From assembly GCA_030549495.1 (NCBI GenBank), contig JAUIRK010000686.1:186001-250000 (forward strand): a stretch of 64,000 nt of DNA, read 5' to 3'. The notes under the pieces were generated by a model. It had not been told where the DNA came from. It worked only from the letters and a program-made list of their open reading frames with translations, and searched no databases. Each line of letters starts with the position of its first letter. The first letter of the stretch is position 1. The stretch comes from Nectonema munidae (taxonomy: Eukaryota; Nematomorpha; Nectonematoida; Nectonematidae). Position numbers and translations under genes: made by a program. Shown piece after piece: positions 45,009-57,560 of this stretch.

Positions 45009-47044
45009 GCCTACAACGCGTATGATCAGTTTCGACCCGGAAAACTGCGTTTTAACGGTTATACACCGTAATTTATATGAAAAAATAGATTCCAAGGAAA
45101 ACAATTTTCATTTATACGTGCAAGAAGAAAAAGAGCTCCAGAAGTTATAGTTTTACAATTAAAAGTCCTTACAAAAAGTATAAAATATTGTATGAATTTT
45201 TAGATTTAGAATAGACTTTTAGTCAAAAATCTGGAAAAGTGGTAAAATGGCTGTGCGACAAAGAAAATATAAATGTCATATATGTCTCATTATAGTGACT
45301 TATTGAAATGAGCTATGCAAAATTGAAAAAAAAGCAATGTAATAAAATTATATCCAGAGCAAAAATTAAAACAAGACCCTTCACTTCATGAGTGAGCATG
45401 TTGAAACTTAAGCAAATTAAGGAAAAACATTGGAGATATGAAAAACTAGTTTTTTCAAAATGATAACTTTTTGGGAAACGTTTCACCTCTAAAGGTAAGT
45501 TGAACAAAAGCAAAAATTCAAAGCACACTCATCAATTTTATCTCACAAAACATTAAGCAATCAAACAGAATAGCGTAATTTATGCTTCATGAGTAAAGAA
45601 GAGAACGAAATATAGAGCAATATGCTATTTGTAAATGAAAATAGAATCAATATTAGAAAGAACGAAAATTGAAATGATGAGATGGAATCAGTTTAAATGA
45701 ACATTAGAAAGCTCATATAAAAGAAGCAAGATGGGAATCATGGGTAATGCTAAATTGATTAGGTAAAATTAGAAATTAAGATAAAACATTTTTTTTAAAT
45801 AGATTAAGGTTTAAAAAATTGATTAATTTTTTTTAAATTAAAAACCATATATTGGCCACGGAAAAAATGAGCCTTGAATAAATCTTCCAAATCCGAAAAT
45901 TCAAATTCAAATACTTCAAAACATTGTAATTTTAGAGCTATCCTTTCTATACATCTTAGTGAAAAGAATGTATACATTCCGCTTAAAATTTTTGCCAAAA
46001 AAGATAGCCGCAAAGATAATAGAATGGGCAATTTCGACAACTAATTTTTGTACTCAAATTTTGGAAAAAAATAGCAAAAATTTTTTCTACAAATTATGTT
46101 CAATTATTTAAATTTTGAATTTTTTGAAAATTTTTATTGTATGTTAATTTTAGTGAGTTTCATAACTGTTGAAATGCTAAACCATGCCCTTTTTTTCTCT
46201 ATCATTTTTATTTTTTCCAAATAGGCTCTAACCCTATGAGGGCCACACTTTTGAAGACGAATCACCTGCTTTATATATTTAAACCAGAGGATTTTCATTT
46301 CTTGGTAGAGCGGAATTACGCTGGTTATCAAAAGGCTAATGCAGATGCGATCTATACGATCCTAGTATGCTATTATTAGAAAAATGTCAAAATCATTCTA
46401 TTTTCTTGAAATTTATAAATTACTTAATTTTTCAGCATCTTTGAGATCGCCTTTTTCTCGAATCCACACTTTTACTTATATTCACAAAATACTGACAGTT
46501 TTAAATCTTTCACACTTTGAAGGTAAAATAATACACTTTTGCGAAAAAGCAATGACATCAAAATATTTTATGAGTAATTGGAGAATGATTTATACTGAAC
46601 ATTCATGCTACAATAATATATTTTGGGTGGTAGGTAAGGAAGGATCAATATATATTGGAAAAGATTTCTCTTAATATTTTTAATCGAAAAAGGAAAGGCA
46701 AATGATGACAATCATTTTGAATGACTCTGTAAATAACTTTTCGCGAAATGTAAAGAGAACTTCCTAGTATACTTATTACTTAAAATGCATACATTTTAAT
46801 CTTTGAAATATTTTGAATTTTTGTTTTTCATAATCTCCAAGACTGTAATTAAAAATTTATGTCTCAAAAAAGACTCACATTAAAAAGTCTATAAATAAAT
46901 CAAGAATAAATCACAAAAATGGGTGAATGAAAATATCTTGATAAATAAAATATTAGCGACAATAATGGAAATAAGTATTGAATGGGACTTTGAAATGGAT
47001 GTTTTAATTTCTTTGTATATATATAATCAATTTTACGGATAGTT
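45009..47044. other. Gene-poor stretch
   Basis: No transposon domain, RNA gene or conserved coding motif was recognised. The several 60- to 96-codon frames here look like chance. The sequence is AT-rich with long A and T runs. Confidence 0.4.
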
Positions 47045-47200
47045 TTACCACTATGGCATCTAATCTCTCATTATTTTGCGTCTCCATTCATCTTGCTAGT
47101 CCCCTAATGCTAAATGTCTTTTGCTCATGTCTTTTTTTGACTATTTCTATCCATGTCATCTTTGGCCTGCCTTTACTCTTACCTAAAGTTTGATTTTTAT
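47045..47200 (-). mobile_element. LINE reverse-transcriptase ORF C-terminal fragment (RTE/CR1-like)
   Basis: The complement reads KGRPKMTWIEIVKKRHEQKT followed by a GLARWMETQNNERL-like end. The RPKxxWxxxVxxD...A-R-W pattern is the usual C-terminus of many LINE ORF2 proteins. Only about 45 codons remain. Without more sequence the clade is not certain. Confidence 0.5.
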
Positions 47201-49208
47201 AAGCTTCTTTAATTTCTTTGTATATTAAAGCTAATACTTATAGATACAATAAAATTATTTTTACTTATGGTGCATATTATCATAATAAAAAGCATATTTC
47301 CACCGCACACATACATCTAATTTTGATATACACCTTCATTCATCTTGAAAAAGAGCGCAAAGGTCAAAACATTGATAACTTCTTCAAATACCGTAACGTC
47401 GTGATTTGAAATAAGTTTCCATTTTTTTTTCAAATTTACTCTTCCTTCACATGTTAATAAAAAGATGATAAAAAACTACCATTATTCAATTCAATAGTTA
47501 CGTAAAAGCAAAAACGTTTAGACTTATAATTGGGCATGGGTAACGAATTACTAACGTGCTGATATTTTGCGATTCCTCTTTATTTTAATATATTCAAAAT
47601 TCATTCATTGCACTTAAAGCTATTAAGTCAAAAAATTCTAGATAGATAGGGTTTTGAAGTTGAAATAAAATAAAAGTTGAACCAAGACAGATATTTGAAG
47701 CGAAATTATACATCGATTATTATATAACATACTGAATTGCAACAAGATGGCATTCCATGGTTTTGATACAGAAAATTGGATTAATGATGTGAATCTGATG
47801 AGCATCAAATGCATTCTACAACATTATAATATGATTTGAGTTCAGACAGAGTTTAATCAAAAACGTCTGTTTGCATAGGTCACATTGGGTGTATCCTTTG
47901 TCATTTTGCTAATTAAATACTCATGTTGGTGTCTAAGCTTATCAAGAAAAACGTATCAAGAGGGTAAAGAACTTGCTATATCGTACCATCAGAAATATCA
48001 AAAACCACACACACAATTCTAGAATTTTTGATCAAACCTGCTGTCTTAAAATGAAAGAAATTGTTTATTGGTTTGACTATACAATACTATCAAAAAAAAA
48101 TTACTAACGAGGAAATGAAAATCAAAGATCGAGGAGATATGCAAAAGATTAAGCTTATTTTGAATACAAATTGATAAATCGATTTAGGTGAGGTGATATC
48201 TATTTGTGTTCGAAAGGTATCTATCTGCCTTGAGGTATATTCAAAGATGAGTTTCTATATTGTCATCCCGAAAGAACGACTAACAAACACTCTGATATTT
48301 GGAAAAGGTTTTTATCTTTTCTTGAAACGGAAAATATGAATATATCCATAGAAACCTTTTCTGAGAAGATTGAAAAGGAAATGTTATGGTAAATTTGCAA
48401 TGCTTGAGAATCTGTAATCCCTTCCTGTTGTCAGTAGTCATCAAGTATTTGTTCAATTATTGAAAAATAAAATCTCGTGATATTTTACATCACCACAAAG
48501 AATAATTTAAGAGGTATTCCTCTAAAATCAGTAATAAAGAGTTGGCCATTAAAATTGCTCGTTAAAAAGTCGGTAATTTTTTCAATAGGAATTTCAGCAA
48601 ATTAGCTTCCAGGGGAAATATAATATCAAAATATTTTCAAAGTTAGTAAATGATTATGCTCCATTAGATTCTAACTACATTTTTGTCATTATATGAAATT
48701 TTCAGTTACTGTTTAGCTTTGACCGATTGGAATAGGTACTTTTTTAAAAATAGAATAAAAGAAATGAACGCGTTAATTTTGTGAAACCAAATATAAATGA
48801 AGTAGTGAACTGGGTTAAAAATTAGCGATGATTGTGTTGCCAGTGCATTAGAAGCAGATTATATAGACAAGAAAATTTCGTTTTATGCCTCTTATATCGC
48901 GCGTTATTAAAGATTCGAGGTACTACTAAGACAAGAAATAGAGTTGCAAAAATAAACTGATCAAGTCGATGGCCAGGAAAATAAACACAAAATCACAGAT
49001 ATTATAATCGCAATAGAATAATATATTTTTAATATGTTTTTACATCCAAAAAATTAGATCAAATTTTTATTTTTTAATATAAATCCAACTTTGAGAATAA
49101 GACACCGCGTATATTTTGAGAAAATAATTATTAAAAAGTCTGTCTAATTTAATAAAAAAACACTATCTAATATAGAAGCAGAAAAAGTTATCAAAATAAA
49201 TAGCAAAG
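47201..49208. other. Gene-poor stretch
   Basis: About 2 kb without a recognised element. No inverted-repeat ends or coding motifs were found. Confidence 0.4.
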
Positions 49209-50480
49209 CAGGGGTTCCCAACCTTGGATTAGCGAACACTCAAGGGTTCACAAGAAGAATTTCAGGGGAACTTAAGATAGCTGACAAAAAAATTTTTAAT
49301 AGTTGTAGATGATCTAATTCGTGATTTATTATTGTATTACAATGTGTTTTCGTTGAATCTCACTGTTCTGTACTCCTTTCTAAATATACAGCGTTCGTTA
49401 CAATAGTTAAATCTGCCGAGAGAGTGTGTAGTGTATGTGTGTGCAAAATGTAATGTAACACATTTTTGCTCTAAATGAGGTTTATTTGGGTTACTATTAT
49501 GTATTGAATACCAATATTCATCATTGGTAATGTTATAACTTTAAAAAGTTCCTCTTTTGCTATTTCAGATATCGTTATGGCCTCATCAACGAAGAAACGG
49601 CAGTATGGGTTCACTGATATCAACAAAATGAGATTGCATTTCCTGTGTAAAGCCTACCTTTCTCAAACGCCATCTAAAAAGTTGTCATTCAAATTGAATA
49701 CCTCTAAAAGTCTAAAAAAGAAGACGGATTGAATCGTGCACACTTTGATTGTTCGAGCATTTCAGACAAGCAGACAACGTTGGTTTGCGTGCATCCTACA
49801 TGGTATCACAGAGAATTGCAAAGGAAAAGAAATCTAACAGAACGGCAGAAAAGACGACAAAATCTATTGAGTTCATCAGGAAATTGTCAAACACCCAGTA
49901 GCTTTAGAAGCTGGTCTATCTGACTGATATAATCTTACGCTTCGATTCATTTAAATTACCCGTTCAAGGCCGTTTTCACAGAGTAATTGATTTCTTGGAT
50001 AAACTAAGGTCATTCAAAATGAAGCTGGAGCTTTGGGAAGTAAAGGTCAAGGATAGAAATCTAGATATGGTAAAGCTTGTGAAACAACATCTTGCATCTC
50101 TGCAGATGCATTTGTAGTCTTACTTCCTCGAATTGAGTGAAATGAAATCCATTGTGATTGTGCACCTTCTCCCAGATAACATGCAAGAGGAATTCTTAGA
50201 GTTGGTGAACAACTCTATTCCAAAAGATGAAATTGAAGCACTTTCCCTCATCAAGTTATGATAAAAAATGTGTGAAATTTACCGTTGTATTTGAAATAGT
50301 TTTGAACTCTTTGCTGATGTCTATAGTAGTTACCTGAATTTTCAAAGCTTTTCGAAAATGAAAACTAAACATCGATGACGAGTTAATGTTGAGCATGAGC
50401 TACGAGTATGCTTCTCTAATACTGCTACTCAAATTGAGAAACTTGTTTGTAACAAATGGCCACATTTTTCATAACACTCC
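49209..50480 (+). mobile_element. hAT relic of ZBED5/SCAND3-like type
   Basis: The left end CAGGGGTTCCCAACC (49,209-49,223) is a known hAT terminus. At about 49,577 a protein start MASSTKKRQYGFTDINK is readable. After an internal deletion the block LPVQGRFHRVIDFLDKLRSF, KMKLELWEVKVKDRNLDMV lies at about 49,959-50,080, with a stop at 50,116-50,118 and FLELSEMKSIVIVHLLPDNM after it. The C-terminus HELRVCFSNTATQIEKLVCN lies at about 50,397-50,456. These blocks match the order in ZBED5/SCAND3-type hAT transposases. The BED finger and the catalytic core are largely missing. No right terminus or 8-bp duplication was found. Confidence 0.75.
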
Positions 50481-51660
50481 TGCATGTGTATTACCATTGT
50501 AAAATATTCGCAATATTAATGTTTCTTCTCAATAGTCATTAAAATTTTATGCATTTGATATCCTTCGCAGAACTATTATATATTTAGTTAGTCTCTAAAT
50601 TACCATTCTGTTAGATGTAGAATTATTGGGGGTTCGGTTAGATGGTAAGGGTCTACTTAAAGAGAAAAAGGTTCCATTTTATTAAAACTATACTTTAATT
50701 ATAAAAATATAATTGCATCAAAGTAGAGAAATGAAATCACATGTTGGTTTTACCATAACAAAACACATTATTCATAATTTGAAATTTTTTAGGACAAATT
50801 TTATAATCAGTCGAATTTTTGATTGACATTTTAAACAACGTTTTAGCCTTTAAGAACTGTATAAAATTTAAATCGCAAACCATATTATGTCACAAACAGA
50901 TAAACTCAAAACTTTTTTAAAAGCAGATTTTGATAATTTTTAAATTAAACCCTTATATTTGGTATAAAAAGATGCAACTAATAATATTAAGAAATGAAAT
51001 TTCAAGAGATATATAAGTACTTCCACCCACTCTTGGATAAAAAATTTTAATAAAATCAATCAAGCAATATTATAGCATTATAAATTTAATTAAACTGCTG
51101 TTTTCTAACAAAAATTAATAAATTACGCTTGGTGAAAATAAAACAATTGAAAGCATAAAAGCATAAAGAAAACAAACACGAGTTTATTAAAGAATAGTTT
51201 GTAAGTTGTTTTTTGTTTCCTATGTTCAAATAAACATTCTAGTTTGAAAATTTTATTTTTAAATGTGATATAAACTATTGATATATTACAATTTTTGAAT
51301 TATTTGAAATTCAAATATACGATAATAGAATTTATAAAGAGCTCAATACAAAACAGAATACCTGAAAAACTTGTGCTAGCTATAGAAAATAAAAGAACCA
51401 GAAAAAATTGAATATAGAAGTTCTATATTATATGAAAACAACTTAAAATTCTGATAAAATTAGGCTAATAAAAACAGTTGTTATTATGAAAATAGGGGAA
51501 ACATTTATATAATTACAAAAAAAAATGTTAAGGAAATTTTAAAAGAATAATGTTCAATATGTTGTTATTTTTCCAAATTTCTAATTTATTAATTTTTCTG
51601 GTTTCAATTTTTTCTTTGTCGGATTTTTAAGGATAGCTTTAATTTTTTTACTTACTTTCA
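50481..51660. other. AT-rich gene-poor stretch
   Basis: No recognisable element. It is very AT-rich and without open frames of note. Confidence 0.45.
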
Positions 51661-51806
51661 GCTTAACAGTTCATCAAGGGTTCGATCTCCAAGGCTCTCA
51701 ACCCTTAAAACAAATTTACAAAAACTGTGATTAACCATCTTAACCATAATATGAGCATATAGCCTTACGGCAAAAAATGCTTTGACCATCCAACCAACCA
51801 ACCAAT
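51661..51806 (+). mobile_element. SINE-like element sharing the LINE-A tail, ending in (CCAA)n
   Basis: The start carries GGGTTCGATCTCC at about 51,678-51,690, a good RNA polymerase III B box, preceded by a possible short A box (CAGCTTAACAGTT). The rest, ACAAAAACTGTGATTAACC and then GAGCATATAGCCTTACGG and TGCTTTGACCATCC, matches the minus-strand piece at 29,911-30,025. Its last 40 bases resemble the end of LINE-A copy 1. It ends in three CCAA units. A tRNA-like head plus a LINE-matching tail is SINE architecture, but the A-to-B box spacing is too short, so the head is damaged. Confidence 0.5.
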
Positions 51807-52485
51807 TGTCTCTTCCATTCTAATCTTATTTTATTCTATTATATATATATTTAGTATATTTATTCAACTTAGTTCATTGTTTGGCGTTAAATTTATAAAA
51901 TTAATAGAAAGAAAGTATAAATAATAAACACAATTCTTCAACCGAAAAATTCATCTGTGGCTAAGTTTGTGCCTATTCAAAGAATATTTTTTGTTGGTAA
52001 AAATCATTACCAATCGAATTATTAGTCATAAAAGATAGGATATGTAACAATTGTGCAAAGTGGTTCACTCAACCCCTTTTTTCAAAATAAAGAACCTTAA
52101 ATAGATGCAATTCATTTTCAATAGTTTGCAGCAACTGTAGCGGTTCACATCAATACAATGATAAATACAATGTCCATCTTTTCTGAAAAAAGAAATTATA
52201 ATTATAAATTGTTACAATTCATTAATTTTTTTTTATTGAAAAGAATTTATGAGTTTAAAGCTTTTATAAATTAATCTGAGAAAATATTATTGCTTTTAAC
52301 AATTTTTGTTGTTTCTTGATGAAAACGAATATGATATTATTTTAATAAACGAATCTTATTTGATTAAAAATAGATTCCTGTTTATTAAAAAAGAAATTAT
52401 TCTGTTATGCATCCCTGTCTTATTTCCTCTTCTATAATTATACATAAAAAACCTAGGGTTTAATCAAAATTTGTGGGTCATAATT
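51807..52485. other. AT-rich spacer
   Basis: Nothing is recognised. A short piece of LINE-A-like RNase H sequence begins at about 52,488. Confidence 0.4.
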
Positions 52486-52487
52486 TT

Positions 52488-52533
52488 TCTATTCTCAAGT
52501 TCAAAGAAAAATAATTCACTTGCTCTAATACCA
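52488..52533. repeat. 45-bp direct repeat, left member (partner at 56,697-56,741)
   Basis: CTATTCTCAAGTTCA followed by AATAATTCA-TTGCTCTA-TAC occurs here and at 56,699-56,741, with about 85% identity. The right member lies within decayed LINE-A RNase H sequence, so the left member is probably another LINE-A scrap. Confidence 0.6.
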
Positions 52534-52661
52534 GTAGGACTTTTTAAACAAATACACACAAATATATTCTTTATTTATAAATTAGAACTTGTAATTAAAA
52601 ATAAATTAAATAAATGCTTAAAATAAAAAGTTACTCAGATATTTAAGAAATTTTTTGCAAG

Positions 52662-52708
52662 TTTGCTAAAAGTTTTCAGAGAATACGACAGCTGTATTAT
52701 GTCTTTAA
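52662..52708 (-). repeat. Core of the same short element as 4,404-4,591
   Basis: The complement contains AAAGACATAATACAGCTGTC and GTATTCTCTGAAAACTTTTA, which match the interior of the hAT MITE at 4,404-4,591 at about 41 of 47 positions. The terminal repeats are not visible here. Confidence 0.55.
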
Positions 52709-53522
52709 CTGAGCTTTTTATTACTTCCCCACGCCACATATTTCCCTTTTCACCACTTAATCGCTTTTAAATCTCCGCAATAACCAGTCTCACATAATTC
52801 CATTCATGTCTTCTCAAACAAAACACCTAAGAAACGATTCCCATACAACCACCACATCTTCCTAAATCATTTTCGACCTCTTCGACCAGTTTATTTCCAA
52901 AACCACACTAACCGCCGAACACCTCATAAACTTTCACATATTATAATCTAAAGTTCTACTCAGACATTCAAACAATATTGACTGTTGCACTAATCAACTC
53001 TCTCTCAAATCGCCCACTCTACACCTACATCTACTAAAAAATACTCTTTACTAACAGTACCCAACTTTCTCTCACACAACCTAATCCAACAGCTATCACA
53101 TCATCTACATTACAAGCAATCCCTAAACCCAAGAAAACAGACAATCCAAATATATAAAGTATGGTCACACCACCAGATCCACCCGAAAATAGAACTGATA
53201 AAGCAAACTTCAAAAAAATATATAATCAAAAATATGGAAACCCACAAACATAATATAAACATTAAAAACAAGCGCAGCTCATCTTCAGGAACCCTCCTAT
53301 TTCAATTCGAAAACAATACACAAAAAGAAATGGTCCTAAAATCACTAGCAAACAATGGCATCACCGCACACGACATCCCACCTAGTATTCCACGATTAGT
53401 ACTTTGTGGCATCCCCATTGAAAATATCAACACACAATTCCTATATAAGAATTGCTTTCTTAAAGTCTTAGGCTCACTAACTTTAATTAAATAATTAGGC
53501 AAAAAGAGCTTAGACTCTAGAC

Positions 53523-53978
53523 CAGTGGTTCCCAACCTTTTTTTTATCCCGTTCCCCCTTTTTTAGTCACTTTTTTTACCTGTGGACCCCTACAACTGAA
53601 TAGTTTGAGCCAACAAAATTAATCAAAGATTTTTATGCAAAAAATAATTGTAGTCATCTGAGTAAATCGTATCCTTATTCATATGAAATCAGAGAAATCG
53701 TAAAGCCTGACATAAAATGTGAATGAAATTTTTTTTCAATTAAAATATAAATTTTTCAAAAATATTGTAACTAATAAAAAGGATATATAAACATTCAAAA
53801 TATGAAAATTTAAAAAAGGCAAGAAATTATTTATTTAAAAAAGCTCTAAATATATATATTTATGTTGATTTGAAAAATAGAAGTATATTAAAGGAGATTC
53901 AGCATAAGTAGTTCGAAGTAGAATTTCCATGGACCCCTTGAAATTCTTCCATGGACCCCTAGGGGTTGGGAACCACTG
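53523..53978. mobile_element. hAT-type MITE, 456 bp, inside LINE-A ORF1
   Basis: Both ends read CAGTGGTTCCCAACC (15 bp, perfect inverted match). The flanking 8-bp duplication CTCTAGAC is perfect (53,515-53,522 and 53,979-53,986). This is a textbook hAT signature. There is no coding capacity. Confidence 0.95.
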
Positions 53979-54902
53979 CTCTAGACTATATCATTTTAAA
54001 AATCCACCAACACACTCTTTAAGCACCTTAGCGAAAACCCTAAAATCATTCTAAACTACACAATTCTTCAGTCAAAATCTTCAAATCACGTCTTACACAA
54101 TGCGACAATTGACTGAAATTCAACAATACATCATCAAAATGTAAAGCTACATCTCCACACTGCGGCAACAGGGGTCACTCAATCTTCACATGCATTTTCG
54201 TTAATGGTCCCTCTAAAATATCATGCTCAAACTGCCATCAGAATCATCACTCCATATCTGAGATATGCCATTTTTGCATTCAACACATTAAATACCTCAA
54301 CGAGAGACATACACACAAACACAATAAAACATGAGATATGCTGAATTTTCTTCATATTAATCTGAACCACTCCTCCAATAGCTAGTCAAATCTCTTTAAC
54401 ATTCTCTTTTCTTGATTCTACGACGTTTGCTCTCTAAATGAACCATGAAGTTTGCTCTCCTCCACCTCATACAAATGAATACACTTCTCTCTACAACTCA
54501 CCTCTAACTAATTACTCCGCATTCATTCTAATAAGGTCCACACTAAATTTCTATTTTCTTTCTCAATTCTTGCCACAATATTAGGTATTCACAATAATTT
54601 TCTCTCAAAAAGCACCTCTCCTATTTTGCTCCTACTACTCTCCCCCTCCAACCGCAAAGCATTCAAAAACGATTTTACACTGAACCAAGCTAAGGCGCAC
54701 ATTGTATCACTACACGTTTCATATCATTTAATAATCTCAACGGACTGTAAAGACCGATCTTTTTTTGTATCATAAGGAAAACATGCTCGGCATTGTATCT
54801 CTATCTTTTATCACACAAGATAACCTATGAATATGCGACGACACAAAAAATATAGTAATTAAGTTTGGGTCATTATACATATGGAAACTAAATGATACGA
54901 AT

Positions 54903-55162
54903 CAGTGGCGAATGAAAAAATTTTCAGTGGGGGGGGGGGGGGGGGTATGAAGAAAATATATATACAAAATGACAAGTTAAAGAATATTTTTTGAAGTTGA
55001 AGAATGCGAAAAACGAACTAAAAAACGTATGATTGAAATTTAAAAGTTCAAATTAAATTTTAATACAAGTTTAATTTAAAAAAATCAAATAATAAAATCC
55101 TTTCTTCTATTTGTATCACCAGTGGGGGAGGATCTATCCCCCCCTCTCTAGATCCGTCACTG
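54903..55162. mobile_element. hAT-type MITE, 260 bp, inside LINE-A ORF2
   Basis: The ends are CAGTGGCGAAT and, inverted, CAGTGACGGAT. The 8-bp duplication ATACGAAT is perfect (54,895-54,902 and 55,163-55,170). A run of about 17 G lies at 54,929-54,945 near the left end and a C run near the right end. It is related to the MITE at 4,404. Confidence 0.93.
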
Positions 55163-56741
55163 ATACGAATCCCTTTAACGTTTTGTAACTTATATTAATG
55201 AATTTTTTTTCTTACATTTTCACCTACTCCCTATATATAACGCGATCTTATCTAACTCCTTATTTCCATCAATATGGAAAATAGGCAAACTCCTCTTTCT
55301 GCTTAAACCTCACAAAGAATCCTCAACAATCAATATCCTCTTTGTTTTAGGCAAACAATTAGAAAAAATAATTCGTAAAAGGCTGATACATTATACAGAA
55401 CAACCTCATACACCCATCACAGTTTGCATATCTCCCGCACAGGAATACTGAGTCAGCTCTTTCCAAGTTGACCGAGTATTTAGAACACTACATGGGATCC
55501 GAAAAGAACAAATCAGTTATTTTCCTTAACATCAATAACGGATTTAACAGTGCCTGGCACCTAGCCATCATCCTCAACATACACCTTAAGAAATTCCCAC
55601 CCTATATCTTCAAGTTCATCAATAACTACCTACAAAACCGCTGCTTAATCTCCCGAAAAAATCCATCCGTGGAGTTCATACGTTCTCTCTCTCCACATCA
55701 CAAGGAGGTTTTCCCTCTGACATCCTCTTGCTCATTCACATCAATCCTCTCTTAGCTCTCCACGAGTCCAAATCTCACTTTTCCCAGTTCTACTACGACG
55801 ATCTTTTCTTTTCTTTCTCAGCAAACAAACAAGACGAAAACATCCAGAATATCGCCTCACATTTCAACATCATGAACTTCACCGCTAATTCGCTGAAAAT
55901 ATCGTTTAACACATCCAAAACCACTGTAATTCATTTCACTCTCAAACACTCCCCACATCTATTTTTGCTTACCAATCATAACACCTTCATTCAACCCGCA
56001 ACCGCCATCAAATATCTAGGCCTTACCTTTAAAACAAACATTAAATGATCCACACACTTAAAAAACACCTACATCAAACTATCACAGACTCTGTTTCAAC
56101 TAAAACAAGCAATCTCATAAAAATGGGGTCTAAGTATCCATCATTCTTTATTCATTTATAAATCTCTCATACTTCCGGTAATTCAATAAGGCATTCTCTC
56201 ATGGGGCACATCGCTCGCTCACCCATCCACACATACATATTTATTCAAAATCCACAGACTCAGTCTATTAACCATCTCGAAAGCTTATCGCACAACCCCA
56301 ACATCTATTCTAGAAATCAAGCTGAATTGCACCCAACTTTTAATCCAACTAAAAGATACCTTCATCAGACGCTAAATCAGCACATAGAAATCTTTACTTC
56401 CCACATCTTCAGCCTTCTATTTACATCTTCCACTAAACGCATTACACCCTAACACGAAGCTGCTTCACTTCCAACTTCGCACCGTTACCTTATACACCCT
56501 AAGATACACCCAATCACATTAGTTCATCCTTATTTGCCCCTTCTTTTTGCTATCACTACTCACGCAAAAAAATCTCTCACCACTAAACAGATAAAAAAAC
56601 TCAGGCATCGCTCCGACCCACCCTGAGAATTTTCAACGGACGCTGCCTAGACATCGCCAAAACGCGCTATAGCGACCGCTTTCTACGCAGGCGCCTCTCT
56701 ATTCTCAAGTTCATATTAAAATAATTCAGTTGCTCTAGTAC

Positions 56742-57205
56742 AATATTGCTGATATGAAGAATTAGCAGAGAATAAATGATAATATGTTCCATTTATATAA
56801 AAAGATTTTAAAGCGAAAACAAAACAAGGATAAACATTTAAATTTAATATATTGAAACGAAAAACATATCAGATTTAGGATGATTGATAGATTTTAAGAT
56901 ATTATTAAGAGGGCGGTGAAGACAATTCATTGCTAGAATCATGCCAAATTAAATTACCATAGATAATGAGGATATAGACATACGTATAAAATAATCTATT
57001 TATACTATAGATAGGAATAAGAATTTTGAACTAAGAAAACACCATGTATTTTAGAAAAAGTTATTTTTATTCGGAAATTATTTTATATAATTTAAGAAAA
57101 AAATAAATATTATGGGTGAAGTACTTCTTTCTTATGATGTATCAATTGTTTAACATTGCTCTTTGATAAATATCATGAAAACTTGGCAAACTTATACGTG
57201 ACGGC
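56742..57205. other. AT-rich spacer
   Basis: Nothing is recognised between the LINE-A copy 4 break and the next inverted-repeat element. Confidence 0.4.
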
Positions 57206-57560
57206 CAGAGCCCGCGCTACCTATATATTTTTGGGGTAAGTGCCCCCCTCCCTTCTCCCCCCTCCCCCCAGTTTTATTTTTTGCCCCCCCCCCCTGAAAA
57301 TTTTCAACTTGCCCCAAGTGTCTTAACTTAAGAAAAAATTATAAAAACATTTTGCTGTGCAAGTAACTTTGAGAACATTTATGCCATATATTGGAAACAA
57401 AACTGTTTGAAAATGATTAAATGCCTTTATGACAATTTGTTTTTGTAATTTATATAGTACTTTTAGCGCCCTCTTCTGATAAGATAATAAATTTTTTCCA
57501 TAATGTAAATTTTATTACCCCTTCACAGCCCCCTTAATAAATTTTTTAGCGCGGTTACTG
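57206..57560. mobile_element. Candidate hAT-like MITE with CCGCGCTA ends
   Basis: The left end CAGAGCCCGCGCTACC and the inverted right end CAGTAACCGCGCTAAA share CAG..CCGCGCTA. The 8-bp flanks GTGACGGC and CTGATGAC match at 5 of 8, so a target duplication is only suggested. Several C runs lie at 57,240-57,295. Confidence 0.6.

Larger units (their letters stand above)
52750..56741 (+). mobile_element. LINE-A copy 4, old, split by two hAT MITEs
   Basis: ORF1 starts MSSQTKHLRNDSH at 52,806 and keeps FDLFDQFISKTTLTAEHL and the RRM-like NKRSSSSGTLLFQFENNTQK (about 53,265-53,325). It is interrupted at 53,523-53,978 by a hAT MITE. Decayed knuckles follow at about 54,130-54,270, and ORF2 starts MLNFLHINLNHSSNS at 54,338. 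A second hAT MITE lies at 54,903-55,162. RT blocks then follow: FLNINNGFNSAWHLAIIL (55,468-55,755 frame) and SQFYYDDLFFSF with KYLGLTF (55,728-56,048 frame). An RNase H start with a TDAA near 56,640 breaks off near 56,741. It has many frameshifts and stops and no (ACCT)n tail. It is more diverged from copy 1 than copy 3 is. Confidence 0.87.

Noticed and set aside
52488-56741. 45-bp direct repeats as a LINE-A target duplication
   Set aside because: The right member is itself LINE-A RNase H sequence, so the pair is better explained as two LINE-A scraps.
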